DNA of 64,000 nucleotides from Thermococcus henrietii (GTDB taxonomy: Archaea > Methanobacteriota_B > Thermococci > Thermococcales > Thermococcaceae): contig NZ_LT900021.1 of the NCBI RefSeq assembly GCF_900198835.1, positions 372,001 to 436,000 of the forward strand. The letters run 5' to 3'. Numbering within the stretch: position 1 is the first letter of the stretch; every line of letters starts with the position of its first letter. The notes under the pieces were generated by a model that searched no databases, was not told where the DNA came from, and was given only the letters and a program-made list of their open reading frames with translations. The translations under genes were made by a program, and so were the position numbers. Positions 44,771 to 53,634 of this stretch are shown piece after piece.

Positions 44771-45977
44771 CCAGACGAACCCCCTCCGGCTTTCCTACGA
44801 TTTCATCTTCCTCCATAACGACCCTTCCATGGAGAATCGTCATCACGACCTTTCCCTTCAGCTTTCTCCCCTCCCAGGGGCTCCATTTGGCCTTGGTGTA
44901 GAACTCCTCCGGTTTGACCGTCCACTCCAGCTTAAGGTCAACGACCGTAAAGGTCGCATCATTTCCGACGGCGAAGTCCCTGCCCCGGATTCCGAAGACC
45001 TTAATCGGGTTGTCATGCATTTTCTCAACGATGTCAAAGATATCCATAACCCCCCGGTTCACAGCATCGAGGAGGAGCGCAACCTCCGTCTCGAGCCCCG
45101 GAATCCCCGCCGCTCCCGCTTCCTTGTCCTCGAGCGTGTGCGGTGCGTGGTCGCTCGCTATTATGGGAATCCGCGAGAAGTTTTCCCAGAGCGCTTTAAC
45201 GTGCTCCTCCGTCCTCAGCGGAGGGTAGACCTTGAGGAGCGGGTTCCTCTCGTAGTCTCTTCTCGTCAGGAACAGGTGATGGGGGGTAACTTCAAAGCTC
45301 ATCCAGGGGAGGTTTTTTTGGAGTATTGCTTCAATTCCCCCCTTCGTTGAGACGTGGCAAATGTTCAGCGGTTTTTTGAGCCTCTCGGCGCTTTCAAGGA
45401 CTCGCTTTACGGCCACTTCTTCGACCTCAGGTGGCCTCTCCGGTTTCTCCTGGATTAGCTTCGCATCTTCCGCGTGAACGCTCAAAACGCCTGGTGAGCA
45501 AGAATAATCCCTCTCAAAATCCTCCGAGTAGATTCCGCCCGTTGACGCCCCCATGAAGGCCTTGTAGAAGTCGGCCCCTGTCTTTTTGGCTTCTTCACAG
45601 TTGCTCCGTATCAGAAAGCCGATGGCGTAGTCGGCGTAGGCTTTTTTCTGGAAGAGCTTAAGGCGCTTTTCGAACGTTTTTGAGTTCATTACCGGCGGTT
45701 TCGTGTTTGGCATATCAAAGACGGCCGTGATTCCCCCGTGTATGGCCGATTTCGTTCCGCTCTCGACTGTTTCCTTGTTTCCCTGCTCAAAGTCCCTCAG
45801 GTGAACGTGCGTATCTATGAGGCCAGGGAGAATGATGTATCCGGATAGGTTCAGCACACTTTCTCCCTCAAGGTCATGAGCGGCTATCTTAGATATTCTC
45901 CCGTTGTCAACTCCTATGCTTCCCCTTACGAGTTCCCCATTGGCTGGAAACTTTCCCCTTAAAACGAGCTCGTGCAT
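44718..45977 (-). CDS. pyrC: Dihydroorotase
   Basis: Cyclises carbamoyl-aspartate in pyrimidine synthesis. The 419-residue amidohydrolase has the metal HxH in DTHVHLRDF, the carbamylated-Lys candidate in FYKAFMGAS, the His of CHVSTKGG, and the catalytic Asp in ASDHAPHT. ATG 45977 is chosen; the family usually starts close to an ELVLRG-like segment, as here, and GTG 45989 would add four residues. A TATA-like CTTAAAACT lies 30-35 bp upstream, next to a perfect palindrome (46017-46034). Pyrimidine control of that site is possible. Confidence 0.93.
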   Translation of the reverse strand: MHELVLRGKFPANGELVRGSIGVDNGRISKIAAHDLEGESVLNLSGYIILPGLIDTHVHLRDFEQGNKETVESGTKSAIHGGITAVFDMPNTKPPVMNSKTFEKRLKLFQKKAYADYAIGFLIRSNCEEAKKTGADFYKAFMGASTGGIYSEDFERDYSCSPGVLSVHAEDAKLIQEKPERPPEVEEVAVKRVLESAERLKKPLNICHVSTKGGIEAILQKNLPWMSFEVTPHHLFLTRRDYERNPLLKVYPPLRTEEHVKALWENFSRIPIIASDHAPHTLEDKEAGAAGIPGLETEVALLLDAVNRGVMDIFDIVEKMHDNPIKVFGIRGRDFAVGNDATFTVVDLKLEWTVKPEEFYTKAKWSPWEGRKLKGKVVMTILHGRVVMEEDEIVGKPEGVRLDVQRGWAEENLGGREGR

Positions 45978-46016
45978 TGAAGCCCGCACGAGGTTTTCCT
46001 GGCCGGAGTTTTAAGA

Positions 46017-46034
46017 TTTTTGACTGGTCAAAAA
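46017..46034. promoter_or_regulatory. 18-bp palindrome next to the pyrC promoter
   Basis: TTTTTGAC-TG-GTCAAAAA has perfect 8-bp arms. It lies just upstream of the pyrC TATA-like sequence, 40 bp before its start codon. The position suits an activator, or a repressor that blocks the basal factors. It is unlikely to be a terminator because no gene ends here. Confidence 0.5.
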
Positions 46035-46224
46035 TTGCTCCAACCCTTTTTTCGAATTTCTATATACTCTATATAGCTTGAAATACTAAATAGGGCTCTT
46101 GTATTGTCTAATTAACCTATCTGCAGGAGGTATGTGTCGCATTATTCTGATATTCAGTGGAATTCGCGTGATTTGGCTGTATCTTGATTGTCCTCTTAGT
46201 TGCATTTCGGCTCCTTTTACATTA

Positions 46225-46295
46225 ACGTAACCCTTAAATAGGGCCCGAATGTATAGCTTCATGCCATTATACGCCGTATGTGGCAAACGTTGCCA
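46225..46295 (+). promoter_or_regulatory. Promoter and operator candidate of the peptide transporter
   Basis: ACGTAACC (46225-46232), the TATA box CCTTAAATAG (46232-46241) and a perfect 6-bp-arm palindrome TGGCAAACGTTGCCA (46281-46295), about 20-30 bp downstream of the expected transcript start. GGAGG at 46302-46306 and the ATG at 46318 follow. The palindrome is positioned as a repressor site. Confidence 0.45.
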
Positions 46296-46317
46296 AAAGT
46301 GAAGGAGGCAGTGGAGT

Positions 46318-48855
46318 ATGAATAGGAAGGCCCTAAGCCTGTTCGTTATGGGCTTGATGTTGTTTAGTGTGTTCTTGGTTGCACAGCCAGCCAGCGCCCA
46401 GAGCACCCAGCTTGGGAACAAGCTTAAAATCGTCATACTGGCGTCCCAGGGTTCAATCTTCATGGACGTCTTCTCCCCGATGGGATTCAGTGACGTTTAC
46501 ACGATTCGTGTCAGGTACTTCCTCTCTGACCCAGCTTACGTCACCGGTCCGGACGCCAAGTTCCACAACTACCGCTGTGAGCTCGTTAGCGTTCAGTACA
46601 ACGTCAAGGTTCCGGCCGATGCTATAATCTGGAACGGAACCCAGAAGAAGTGGGTTGCCCCCTACGCCGGTAAGACCGCTCAGAGTGCCGTCACCTGGAA
46701 GTGCGGCCTCGGAAAGTGGCAGGACGGCCAGCCGGTAACCCTCGCAGACATCCTCTTCAACTACGCGATGGACTGGGAGTGGAGCTACCAGGACGGCAAG
46801 AACGACAAGTACTACAATCAGAAGTGGGCAGTTGGTATGCAGCCCGTTCTGAAGCTCGTCCTTGGTCTGAAGGTTGACAAGGTCACCGACCAGTACGTCG
46901 AGTACACCCTCTACCAGAACTACGCCGTTCCCTACGACAAGTGGACCACCGCCGTTGGAAACGCCATGTGGTACACTATGTGGCCGTGGGAGCTCTACTA
47001 CGTTATGGACGAGATGGTTGTTAACGGTGTTAACGGCAAGACATTTGACTGGACCACCCAGCCCCAGAACGGCTTCAGGCTCAACATGATTGACCCGAAC
47101 CAGGCCCCGTACTTCGCGGCCGAGGCCGAGAAGCTCGCTGCCGACGGAACAATCCCGATTTGGCTCAGCACCCTCAAGCCCTGGCTCCAGAAGTGGGGCA
47201 TCACCGAGGAGCAGGCCGGCATAACCACTGACCTCGCCAAGGCCGGCTACCAGGCTATAGCCAACTGGGCCAAGGAGTACAAGAACGCTTACATAAGCAA
47301 CGGTCCGTACTACCTCTACAAGTACGACCCGAAGGCCATGACCCTCGTCCTCAAGCTCTCTGACAAGGTTCAGAGGATTGGATTCCCCGACAAGATTAAC
47401 GGTCAGCCCCTCCCGTGGGACCCCTACTGGAAGGAGGTTGACATTTACGGTACCCTCAACGCTCAGACTGCCCTCCTGGCCGTCGCCAAGGGTGACTACG
47501 CCCTCTACTGGTACAACGCCAAGTTCAGCGACATCCAGAAGATTCTCCAAGAGTACAAGAACAACGTCTACCCAGTTAGGACCATAAGCACTTGGGATGC
47601 CCTCCAGATAAACGACATCGGTGACCAGCAGACCGGTCTTGTGAACTCCAGCGGTAAGGAAGTCTTCAACGTCATGGCCCTCCGCGGCGTCAGGTACGCC
47701 CTCCAGTGGCTCGTCAACAGGCAGTACATCGTCAGCCAGATACTCCAGGGAAGTGGTGCCCCAATGTTCGGTCCCGAGGTCAGCGGGCAGGCCAACGCCT
47801 ACCAGAGGATAATGACCGTTGCCAACGCCATGGGTCTCACCCCGCAGGGTGACGAGCAGTACGCCCTCAAGCTCATCGACCAGGCCATGAACAAGGCCGC
47901 GCAGAACCTCAAGGCTAAGGGCTATGTCCTCGAGAAGAAGGACGGCAAGTGGTACTTCGGAAAGGCCGGGGGAAGCCTCAGCCCGGTTACCGTTAATGTC
48001 ATCGCCCGTGTTGAGGATGAGAGGCTTGACATCGGTAAGTACACTGCCCAGCTCCTCGAGAAGGCCGGCTTCACCGTGAACCTCCTCAAGTGGAACAGGG
48101 TTAAGGCCAACAAGGCCGTCTACAACGGTGACCCGCACACCCTCCAGTGGCAGGTTTACACCGCTGGATTCGTTTCAAGCGGTATCCAGCCGCTCACCTG
48201 GATAGTCTGGGACTACTGGGCCTTTGACTACTATTACAACCCGTCCCCGATGGCTCCCCAGGAGGACACCTACACCGTTAAGGACCTCGTCAACGCCGTC
48301 TCAAACGGTGACCTCAACAAGTTCATCCAGGAGTTCAACCTCAAGTACTACAACACTCCGGACAAGCTGAAGCCGCTCCTCGACTGGAATGGCTACCAGC
48401 TCGACAACCTGCTCGCCTTCAACAGCTGGAAGGGACCGAACAACCAGACCCTTACCATAACCAGCCTTGACCAGCTCTGGGACATCTACAAGATTGCCTA
48501 CGGTCTCAATATCTACAACTCCCCGTTCGTGTACCTCGTTGAGACCTGGACGTTCTACCTCACCAACAAGAAGCTCATCAAGCTCGGAATGACCGACCCG
48601 GTCAGCGGTCTCGGAAGCTTCCTCTCCGCCAGGGCCATAATGCCTGCTACCACTCAGACCACCACTACGAGCACCTCAAGTACCTCAACCAGCACCGTGA
48701 CCCACACCAGCAGCCAGACCAGCACCAACACTGCCACCAGCACTCAGGCTCCGACGAGTAGCACTACTACTTCGAAGAGCAGCAAGGGCATCTGCGGTCC
48801 GGCCGCGATAGTCGGACTCGCAATAATACCGCTCCTCCTCAGGAGGAGGAAGTGA
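46318..48855 (+). CDS. Peptide ABC transporter substrate-binding protein, CGP-anchored
   Basis: 845 residues: signal peptide ending VAQPASAQ, a large SBP_bac_5-type binding domain (Trp- and Tyr-rich; EYTLYQNYAVPYDKW; SNGPYYLYKYDPK), a Ser/Thr linker (about 780-825, rich in TTS and STS) probably O-glycosylated, then GICGPAAIVGLAIIPLLLRRRK written as GICGP, a hydrophobic stretch and RRRK. This CGP sorting signal is characteristic of Thermococcales and is thought to be processed and anchored at the Cys. It captures peptides or oligosaccharides for the permeases and ATPases encoded next. GGAGG is upstream of the ATG. Confidence 0.92.
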   Translation: MNRKALSLFVMGLMLFSVFLVAQPASAQSTQLGNKLKIVILASQGSIFMDVFSPMGFSDVYTIRVRYFLSDPAYVTGPDAKFHNYRCELVSVQYNVKVPADAIIWNGTQKKWVAPYAGKTAQSAVTWKCGLGKWQDGQPVTLADILFNYAMDWEWSYQDGKNDKYYNQKWAVGMQPVLKLVLGLKVDKVTDQYVEYTLYQNYAVPYDKWTTAVGNAMWYTMWPWELYYVMDEMVVNGVNGKTFDWTTQPQNGFRLNMIDPNQAPYFAAEAEKLAADGTIPIWLSTLKPWLQKWGITEEQAGITTDLAKAGYQAIANWAKEYKNAYISNGPYYLYKYDPKAMTLVLKLSDKVQRIGFPDKINGQPLPWDPYWKEVDIYGTLNAQTALLAVAKGDYALYWYNAKFSDIQKILQEYKNNVYPVRTISTWDALQINDIGDQQTGLVNSSGKEVFNVMALRGVRYALQWLVNRQYIVSQILQGSGAPMFGPEVSGQANAYQRIMTVANAMGLTPQGDEQYALKLIDQAMNKAAQNLKAKGYVLEKKDGKWYFGKAGGSLSPVTVNVIARVEDERLDIGKYTAQLLEKAGFTVNLLKWNRVKANKAVYNGDPHTLQWQVYTAGFVSSGIQPLTWIVWDYWAFDYYYNPSPMAPQEDTYTVKDLVNAVSNGDLNKFIQEFNLKYYNTPDKLKPLLDWNGYQLDNLLAFNSWKGPNNQTLTITSLDQLWDIYKIAYGLNIYNSPFVYLVETWTFYLTNKKLIKLGMTDPVSGLGSFLSARAIMPATTQTTTTSTSSTSTSTVTHTSSQTSTNTATSTQAPTSSTTTSKSSKGICGPAAIVGLAIIPLLLRRRK

Positions 48856-48856
48856 C

Positions 48857-48876
48857 CCTTTCCTTCTTTCTTTACA
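48857..48876 (+). terminator. T-rich terminator after the binding protein gene
   Basis: CCTTTCCTTCTTTCTTTACA follows the stop directly. It probably ends most transcripts of the abundant binding protein; the transporter genes have a promoter of their own about 60 bp further on. Confidence 0.45.
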
Positions 48877-48910
48877 CTCTCCCTGATGGACATCCCTGTT
48901 CTTGTGTTCA

Positions 48911-48955
48911 AAATGTGTACATTTGTGCTCTTTTTGGGGAAAACTATTTAAACTT
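48911..48955 (+). promoter_or_regulatory. Promoter of the permease/ATPase genes with a palindrome
   Basis: AAATGT-GT-ACATTT (48911-48924) has perfect 6-bp arms and lies upstream of the TATA box ACTATTTAAACTTTAAC (48939-48955). The leader is about 35-40 nt, with GGAGGGG before the ATG. A separate promoter for the membrane part is thus likely. Confidence 0.45.
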
Positions 48956-49017
48956 TAACTGGCACGTAAAAGTTGACTTCATAGAATGCCAGTAGTATCG
49001 TTGCTGGAGGGGATAGA

Positions 49018-50058
49018 ATGGGGATGAGCTTTGGAAAGTACGTGCTGTACCGTGTGGTAAACGCGTTAATCCTCCTCTTCCTGGCCGTGCTCTTGATGTC
49101 GGCCCTCTTCACGAAACTTGCGACGGTACAATTGAACGCCCAGATAAACTCCGAGGTTCAGCAGTGGATTCGTACCTACCAGCAGAAGAGCCACCAGGCA
49201 CCTACACAGGAGGCAATAGAGGCGTATCGCAAGAGCCTTGAGCACCAGTACGGTCTTGACAAACCCTACTGGCAGAGGGCCTGGAATTATGCAATAGACA
49301 CGTTTACGTTTAAATGGGGGCAATCGATTCCTCCTATATACGGTACCCACAACGTTAAGGACCAGATAAAGACCGCCCTCGCCAACACGATTCTGCTATT
49401 CACGACGGCGCAGATTCTGATAATCCTCATAGGACTCTCCCTCGGTATCAAGAGCGCCCGCAACCCAGGAAGCCTACTCGACAGAACGATATCCATCCTG
49501 GCAATGATTACCACGAGCCTCCCGATGTGGTGGCTTGGAATGCTAATGATACTCCTCTTCGTTGTCTACCTCGGCTGGTTGCCGATAACCCTGTACTCCC
49601 AGGTTGAGGTCTCTGGATGGGTCAATCTGCTCAAGAAGATGACACTGCCGCTCGTTACAATCGTGCTCGTTTCCTTTGGAGGCTGGTCATGGACCACCAG
49701 GAACATCATGATTGGCACAATGCAGGAGGACTTCATCATGGTTGCCAGGGCTAAGGGTGTTCCTGAGAGGAAGATAATCTACGGACACGCCCTCAAAGCC
49801 GCCGCTCCGCCGATTATCACCATGGTTATATTCGGTATGATTGGTTCAATGGGCGGTGCCATGATTACGGAGATAGTCTTCAACTGGCCTGGAATGGGAC
49901 GTCTCTACTGGATGGCCATAGGCCAGAACGCCGTTAGAACCATGATGGCACTCAACTACATGTTTGCAGTGATGACCGTGTTCTCAATGCTTCTGGCGGA
50001 CATACTCTACGCGTACCTCGACCCGAGAATCAGGATTGGTGCCGCGGCCAGCTCGTGA
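49018..50058 (+). CDS. Peptide ABC transporter permease (DppB-like)
   Basis: 346 residues, six helices. The first (VVNALILLFLAVLLMSALFT) is followed by an outer loop of about 80 residues, then five helices with the coupling loop VARAKGVPERKIIYGHALKA and the family end ADILYAYLDPRIR. It forms the pore with the next gene product. ATG 49018 is preceded by GGAGGGG at 5-6 nt. Ten nt separate it from the second permease gene. Confidence 0.92.
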   Translation: MGMSFGKYVLYRVVNALILLFLAVLLMSALFTKLATVQLNAQINSEVQQWIRTYQQKSHQAPTQEAIEAYRKSLEHQYGLDKPYWQRAWNYAIDTFTFKWGQSIPPIYGTHNVKDQIKTALANTILLFTTAQILIILIGLSLGIKSARNPGSLLDRTISILAMITTSLPMWWLGMLMILLFVVYLGWLPITLYSQVEVSGWVNLLKKMTLPLVTIVLVSFGGWSWTTRNIMIGTMQEDFIMVARAKGVPERKIIYGHALKAAAPPIITMVIFGMIGSMGGAMITEIVFNWPGMGRLYWMAIGQNAVRTMMALNYMFAVMTVFSMLLADILYAYLDPRIRIGAAASS

Positions 50059-50068
50059 GGTGGTGTAA

Positions 50069-51616
50069 ATGAGATGGGTTGATTTCAAGGACAGCTTCAA
50101 GAGGTTTTGGAGCGAGTACAAGCATCAGAAGAGTGGAATGCTTGGTTTGTTTTTCCTCCTGCTGCTCATAATCCTGGCAATCGCCGCTCCCTTCATAACC
50201 AGCCCCAACATACCCGCGGAGTGGCAGACCGGAACCGCCTGGATTACCAACCCCAAGAACGCCCCGCCCTCATGGGAGAACTACTTCAGCCACCAGAGCA
50301 GGGCACCTCAGAAGGTCTATACCCTCAAGGACCTCAACGAGAAGACGTACGTCAACGGCTCCTACCGCTACTACGTCCTCACATTCACGTACGATATGAA
50401 GTACTACTACCCGCCCAAGGACCTCGTTGTCACTGGTATAACTTCCAACGCATCAACTCCGAAGGACAACCCTGTAATTGACGTTGTCATCACGAGGCCT
50501 CCCGAGAAGGGAGTTAAGTACAACACCCTCGTCGTTGCCCACAACTACCAGATGACCAGTGGGGGCTTCCTCCAGCTCTCGTACACACCGTCCTCAAAGA
50601 GTCTCGTGTTCCTCTGGCTCTACGAGAACGGCGTCCTTAAGCTCCCGATGGCGATACCGAACAACCTTCCCCTTGACATGAAGCTCATGTACATTTCCCA
50701 GCAGGTTACCATGAACAACACCCTCTACGGCTATTCCCAGGCCATGGACCTGATGAGGGTCATCTTCGGTAAGATAACCGACGATAACGGTAAGCCCCTC
50801 TCACTCACCGACGTCATATACAACGCCAAGCCCCTCCAGGGCAACTACAAGGTTGAGGTTATAGTCAAGGCGCCAAAGTACGTCCACGTGGACCTCAGCA
50901 ACATGAAGGTTGTCATGGTTGGTAGGAGCTACGGCATCCTCGGAACTGACCAGTTCGGCAGGCCAATAGCAGTCGGTCTCCTCTGGGGAATCCGCGTTGC
51001 CCTTGCCATAGGTCTGTCGGTTTCGGTTAGCACCGTCCTCATAGGAATCCTCATCGGAGTTACGAGCGCCTACCTTGGAGGCTGGGCGGACGAGGCCATA
51101 CAGACGTTCACAATGTTCATGATGACCCTGCCAGTGCTTCCGATGCTCATCCTGCTCTCGCTGTACTTCGGAGGAAAGATTTCGCTGACGCAGCTGGTGT
51201 TCATCCTGGTGCTCTTCGGATGGATGGGCACCACGAGGGTTGCGAGGAGTATGGCACTTCAGATTAAGGAACAGACTTACGTTGAAGCGGCTAGGGCCCT
51301 CGGTGCGAGCACCGGAAGGATAGTCTTCAAGCACATCGTTCCACAGCTCCTCCCATACGCGTTCGCCAGCATAGCCCTCAGCGTTCCTGGAGCAATCCTC
51401 AGCGAGGCCGGACTGAGCTTCCTTGGTCTCACGAGCAAGAACATGATAACCTGGGGTCAGATGCTCAACAACGCACAGGCCAACGGTGCTACGCTCAACG
51501 GCTACTGGTGGCAGATTATACCGCCGGGACTTGCTATAGCCTTCGTGGGACTGATATTCGTCCTGATTGGTGTGTCACTCGACACGGTCCTCAACCCGAG
51601 GCTCAAGCGCGCGTGA
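50069..51616 (+). CDS. Peptide ABC transporter permease (DppC-like) with large outer domain
   Basis: 515 residues, about 200 longer than bacterial DppC. The first helix (MLGLFFLLLLIILAIAAPFI) is followed by an extracytoplasmic insert of about 260 residues (40-300), then five helices with the coupling loop YVEAARALGASTGRIVFKH. The insert probably meets the large binding protein. GAGGTGG precedes the ATG. Confidence 0.92.
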   Translation: MRWVDFKDSFKRFWSEYKHQKSGMLGLFFLLLLIILAIAAPFITSPNIPAEWQTGTAWITNPKNAPPSWENYFSHQSRAPQKVYTLKDLNEKTYVNGSYRYYVLTFTYDMKYYYPPKDLVVTGITSNASTPKDNPVIDVVITRPPEKGVKYNTLVVAHNYQMTSGGFLQLSYTPSSKSLVFLWLYENGVLKLPMAIPNNLPLDMKLMYISQQVTMNNTLYGYSQAMDLMRVIFGKITDDNGKPLSLTDVIYNAKPLQGNYKVEVIVKAPKYVHVDLSNMKVVMVGRSYGILGTDQFGRPIAVGLLWGIRVALAIGLSVSVSTVLIGILIGVTSAYLGGWADEAIQTFTMFMMTLPVLPMLILLSLYFGGKISLTQLVFILVLFGWMGTTRVARSMALQIKEQTYVEAARALGASTGRIVFKHIVPQLLPYAFASIALSVPGAILSEAGLSFLGLTSKNMITWGQMLNNAQANGATLNGYWWQIIPPGLAIAFVGLIFVLIGVSLDTVLNPRLKRA

Positions 51617-51626
51617 GGTGGTTTAG

Positions 51627-52586
51627 ATGGCTAAGAACGTCCTTGAAGTTAGGAACCTCAAGATGTATTACTTCACCAGCAAAGGCGTCGTCAAGGCAGT
51701 TGACAACATCAGCTTCGACCTCAAAAAAGGAGAAGTGCTTGGACTTGCCGGTGAGAGCGGTTGCGGCAAGTCCTCCCTTGGTTTTACTCTCTTAGGCATG
51801 CCCACCCCTCCTGGAAAAATAGTTGACGGGAGCATCAAGATTGACGGAAGGGAAATAGTCGGCCTTCCGGAGGACGTGCTTAGAAAGGAAATCCGCTGGC
51901 AGAAGATTTCGATGATATTCCAGGGAGCAATGAACGCCCTCAACCCTGTCTACACAGTTGGGTACCAGATGATTGAGCCTCTCCTCTACCACAAGCACAT
52001 GAACGAAGAGGAGGCTCTCGACAGGGCTCAGAAGTACCTCGAGCTCGTTGGCCTCGACCCTGAAATAGTCTACCGCTACCCGCACGAGTTGAGCGGTGGT
52101 ATGAAGCAGCGTGTCGTCATTGCAATGGCTCTCCTTATGGAGCCCAGCGTCATCATCGCCGACGAGCCGACTACCGCTCTGGACGTTATCGTTCAGGCAC
52201 AGATTATCAACCTCATGAAGAGGCTCAAGAAGGAGCTCAACCTCTCAATGATATTCATCACCCACGACCTCAGTATCTTGGCGGAGATTAGCGACAAGGT
52301 TGCCATCATGTACGCGGGTAAGATTGTAGAAATCGGTGACAGCGAGAAGATTTACTATGAGCCGGCCCATCCGTACACTCAGAAGCTCCTCGCGGCAATC
52401 CCGAGACTTCACGAGGACGTTGAGAGGCTCGAGTTCATTCCTGGTCAACCACCCAACCTCATCAACCCGCCGAAGGGGTGCCGCTTCCACCCGAGGTGTC
52501 CCTACGCGATGGACGTTTGTAAAGAGCAGGAGCCCGAGCTGAAGGAGATTGATAAAGACCACTATGCGGCATGCTGGCTGCTGTGA
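51627..52586 (+). CDS. Peptide ABC transporter ATP-binding protein (DppD-like)
   Basis: 319 residues: Walker A GESGCGKSSLG, signature LSGGMKQRVVIAMAL, Walker B VIIADEPTTALD, switch His ITHDL. The C-terminal oligopeptide-type extension ends in a Cys cluster (GCRFHPRCPYAMDVC), which may bind metal. It pairs with the next ATPase to power import. GAGGTGG lies 8 nt before the ATG. Confidence 0.94.
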   Translation: MAKNVLEVRNLKMYYFTSKGVVKAVDNISFDLKKGEVLGLAGESGCGKSSLGFTLLGMPTPPGKIVDGSIKIDGREIVGLPEDVLRKEIRWQKISMIFQGAMNALNPVYTVGYQMIEPLLYHKHMNEEEALDRAQKYLELVGLDPEIVYRYPHELSGGMKQRVVIAMALLMEPSVIIADEPTTALDVIVQAQIINLMKRLKKELNLSMIFITHDLSILAEISDKVAIMYAGKIVEIGDSEKIYYEPAHPYTQKLLAAIPRLHEDVERLEFIPGQPPNLINPPKGCRFHPRCPYAMDVCKEQEPELKEIDKDHYAACWLL

Positions 52587-52596
52587 GGTGTGAGAA

Positions 52597-53604
52597 ATGG
52601 CGGAGCCGGTACTCAAAGTTGAAAACCTCAAGAAGTACTTCCCACTCAAGAGGGGTCTCCTCGCTGGTCTGCGCGGTGAGCCTCAGCGCTTCGTTCACGC
52701 GGTTGACGGAGTCAGCTTTGAAATCTACAAGCAACAGGTCTTTGCCCTCGTCGGCGAGAGTGGCTGTGGAAAGTCTACCACCGGAAGGCTCATCGTCAAG
52801 CTCCTCGAGCCAACGGACGGTAAGATTTACCTTGAGGGTGAGGACGTCACGGACATTAAGACCAAGGAGGAAGTCCTGGCTTACAGAAGGAGAGTGCAGA
52901 TGATATTCCAGGACCCGTTCGCTTCGCTTAACCCGCGCTTCAGGATTTTTGACGTCCTCGAGGAGCCGCTCCTGATTCACGGCATCGGTGAAACCAGGGC
53001 CGAGCGTGAGGAGCTCATCTACAAGGCCCTTGAGATGGTCAAGATTACGCCGCCCGAAGATTACGTTAGCAGGTTCCCGCACATGCTTTCGGGTGGACAG
53101 AGGCAGCGTGTGGCAATAGCGAGAGCCCTCATCCTGAATCCAACGTTCATTGTTGCAGATGAGCCGGTGTCGATGCTCGACGTTTCAATCCGTGCGGAAA
53201 TCCTCGAGCTCATGAAGAGCCTCAAAGACAAGATGGGCGTCACCTACCTCTACATCACCCACGACATGTCCACCGCAAGGTACTTCGCGGACTGGATGGC
53301 GGTCATGTACCTTGGCAGAATCGTAGAGATGGGTCCTGCGGAGAAGGTCATAGACAACCCGCTTCACCCGTACACGAGGGCGTTGCTGGCGGCGGTTCCA
53401 GAGCCGAAGCCAGAGAGGAGGAACGTCATCAAGGAACTCCCGATTAAGGGTGAGGTTCCGAGTGCCGTGAATATTCCACCGGGATGCAGGTTCCATCCGA
53501 GGTGTATTTACTTCAAGAAGGGCCTCTGTGACGTGGAGCAGCCGAAGCTTATCGAGTACGAGCACAACCACTGGGCGGAGTGCCACCTCGTCGGCAAATT
53601 CTGA
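52597..53604 (+). CDS. Peptide ABC transporter ATP-binding protein (DppF-like)
   Basis: 335 residues: Walker A GESGCGKSTTG, signature LSGGQRQRVAIARAL, Walker B FIVADEPVSMLD, switch His ITHDM, C-terminal Cys cluster GCRFHPRCIYFKKGLC. It is the second, non-identical ATPase of the importer. GAGGTGTG precedes the ATG. A T-rich stretch (CTCTCTTTTTTCC) follows the stop. Confidence 0.94.
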   Translation: MAEPVLKVENLKKYFPLKRGLLAGLRGEPQRFVHAVDGVSFEIYKQQVFALVGESGCGKSTTGRLIVKLLEPTDGKIYLEGEDVTDIKTKEEVLAYRRRVQMIFQDPFASLNPRFRIFDVLEEPLLIHGIGETRAEREELIYKALEMVKITPPEDYVSRFPHMLSGGQRQRVAIARALILNPTFIVADEPVSMLDVSIRAEILELMKSLKDKMGVTYLYITHDMSTARYFADWMAVMYLGRIVEMGPAEKVIDNPLHPYTRALLAAVPEPKPERRNVIKELPIKGEVPSAVNIPPGCRFHPRCIYFKKGLCDVEQPKLIEYEHNHWAECHLVGKF

Positions 53605-53622
53605 CCCTCTCTTTTTTCCTCG
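53605..53622 (+). terminator. T-rich terminator of the peptide transporter operon
   Basis: CCCTCTCTTTTTTCCTCG lies between the last ATPase gene and the next ATG. It is consistent with oligo-T termination, possibly incomplete because the next gene starts 12 nt later. Confidence 0.45.
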
Positions 53623-53634
53623 TTGGTGATGGGA

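Larger units (their letters stand above)
45978..46317. other. Intergenic region between pyrC and the peptide-binding protein gene
   Basis: AT-rich. From left to right it holds the pyrC palindrome (46017-46034), a second symmetrical element CTATATA-CTC-TATATAG (46060-46076), the promoter of the binding-protein gene (ACGTAACC at 46225-46232 and TATA box CCTTAAATAG), and the palindrome TGGCAA-ACG-TTGCCA (46281-46295) in its leader. A 32-codon frame at 46132 has GGAGG touching its ATG and is not called. Confidence 0.55.

Noticed and set aside
46060-46076. CTATATA-CTC-TATATAG as a regulator operator
   Set aside because: It is a perfect 7-bp-arm palindrome, but made only of alternating A/T, which arises easily in AT-rich DNA and may simply be an unused TATA-like element. 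No start codon lies at the right distance.
46132-46230. A 32-codon frame before the binding-protein gene with GGAGG next to its ATG
   Set aside because: The site touches the start codon with no spacing, and the composition is like non-coding AT-rich DNA. No supporting promoter.
46453-48138. A 561-codon open frame antisense to the peptide-binding protein gene
   Set aside because: It mirrors a strongly coding gene with a signal peptide and anchor; its translation is Leu/Val/Glu/Gly-rich without motifs and it has no ribosome binding site. GC-rich third positions leave the antisense frame open.
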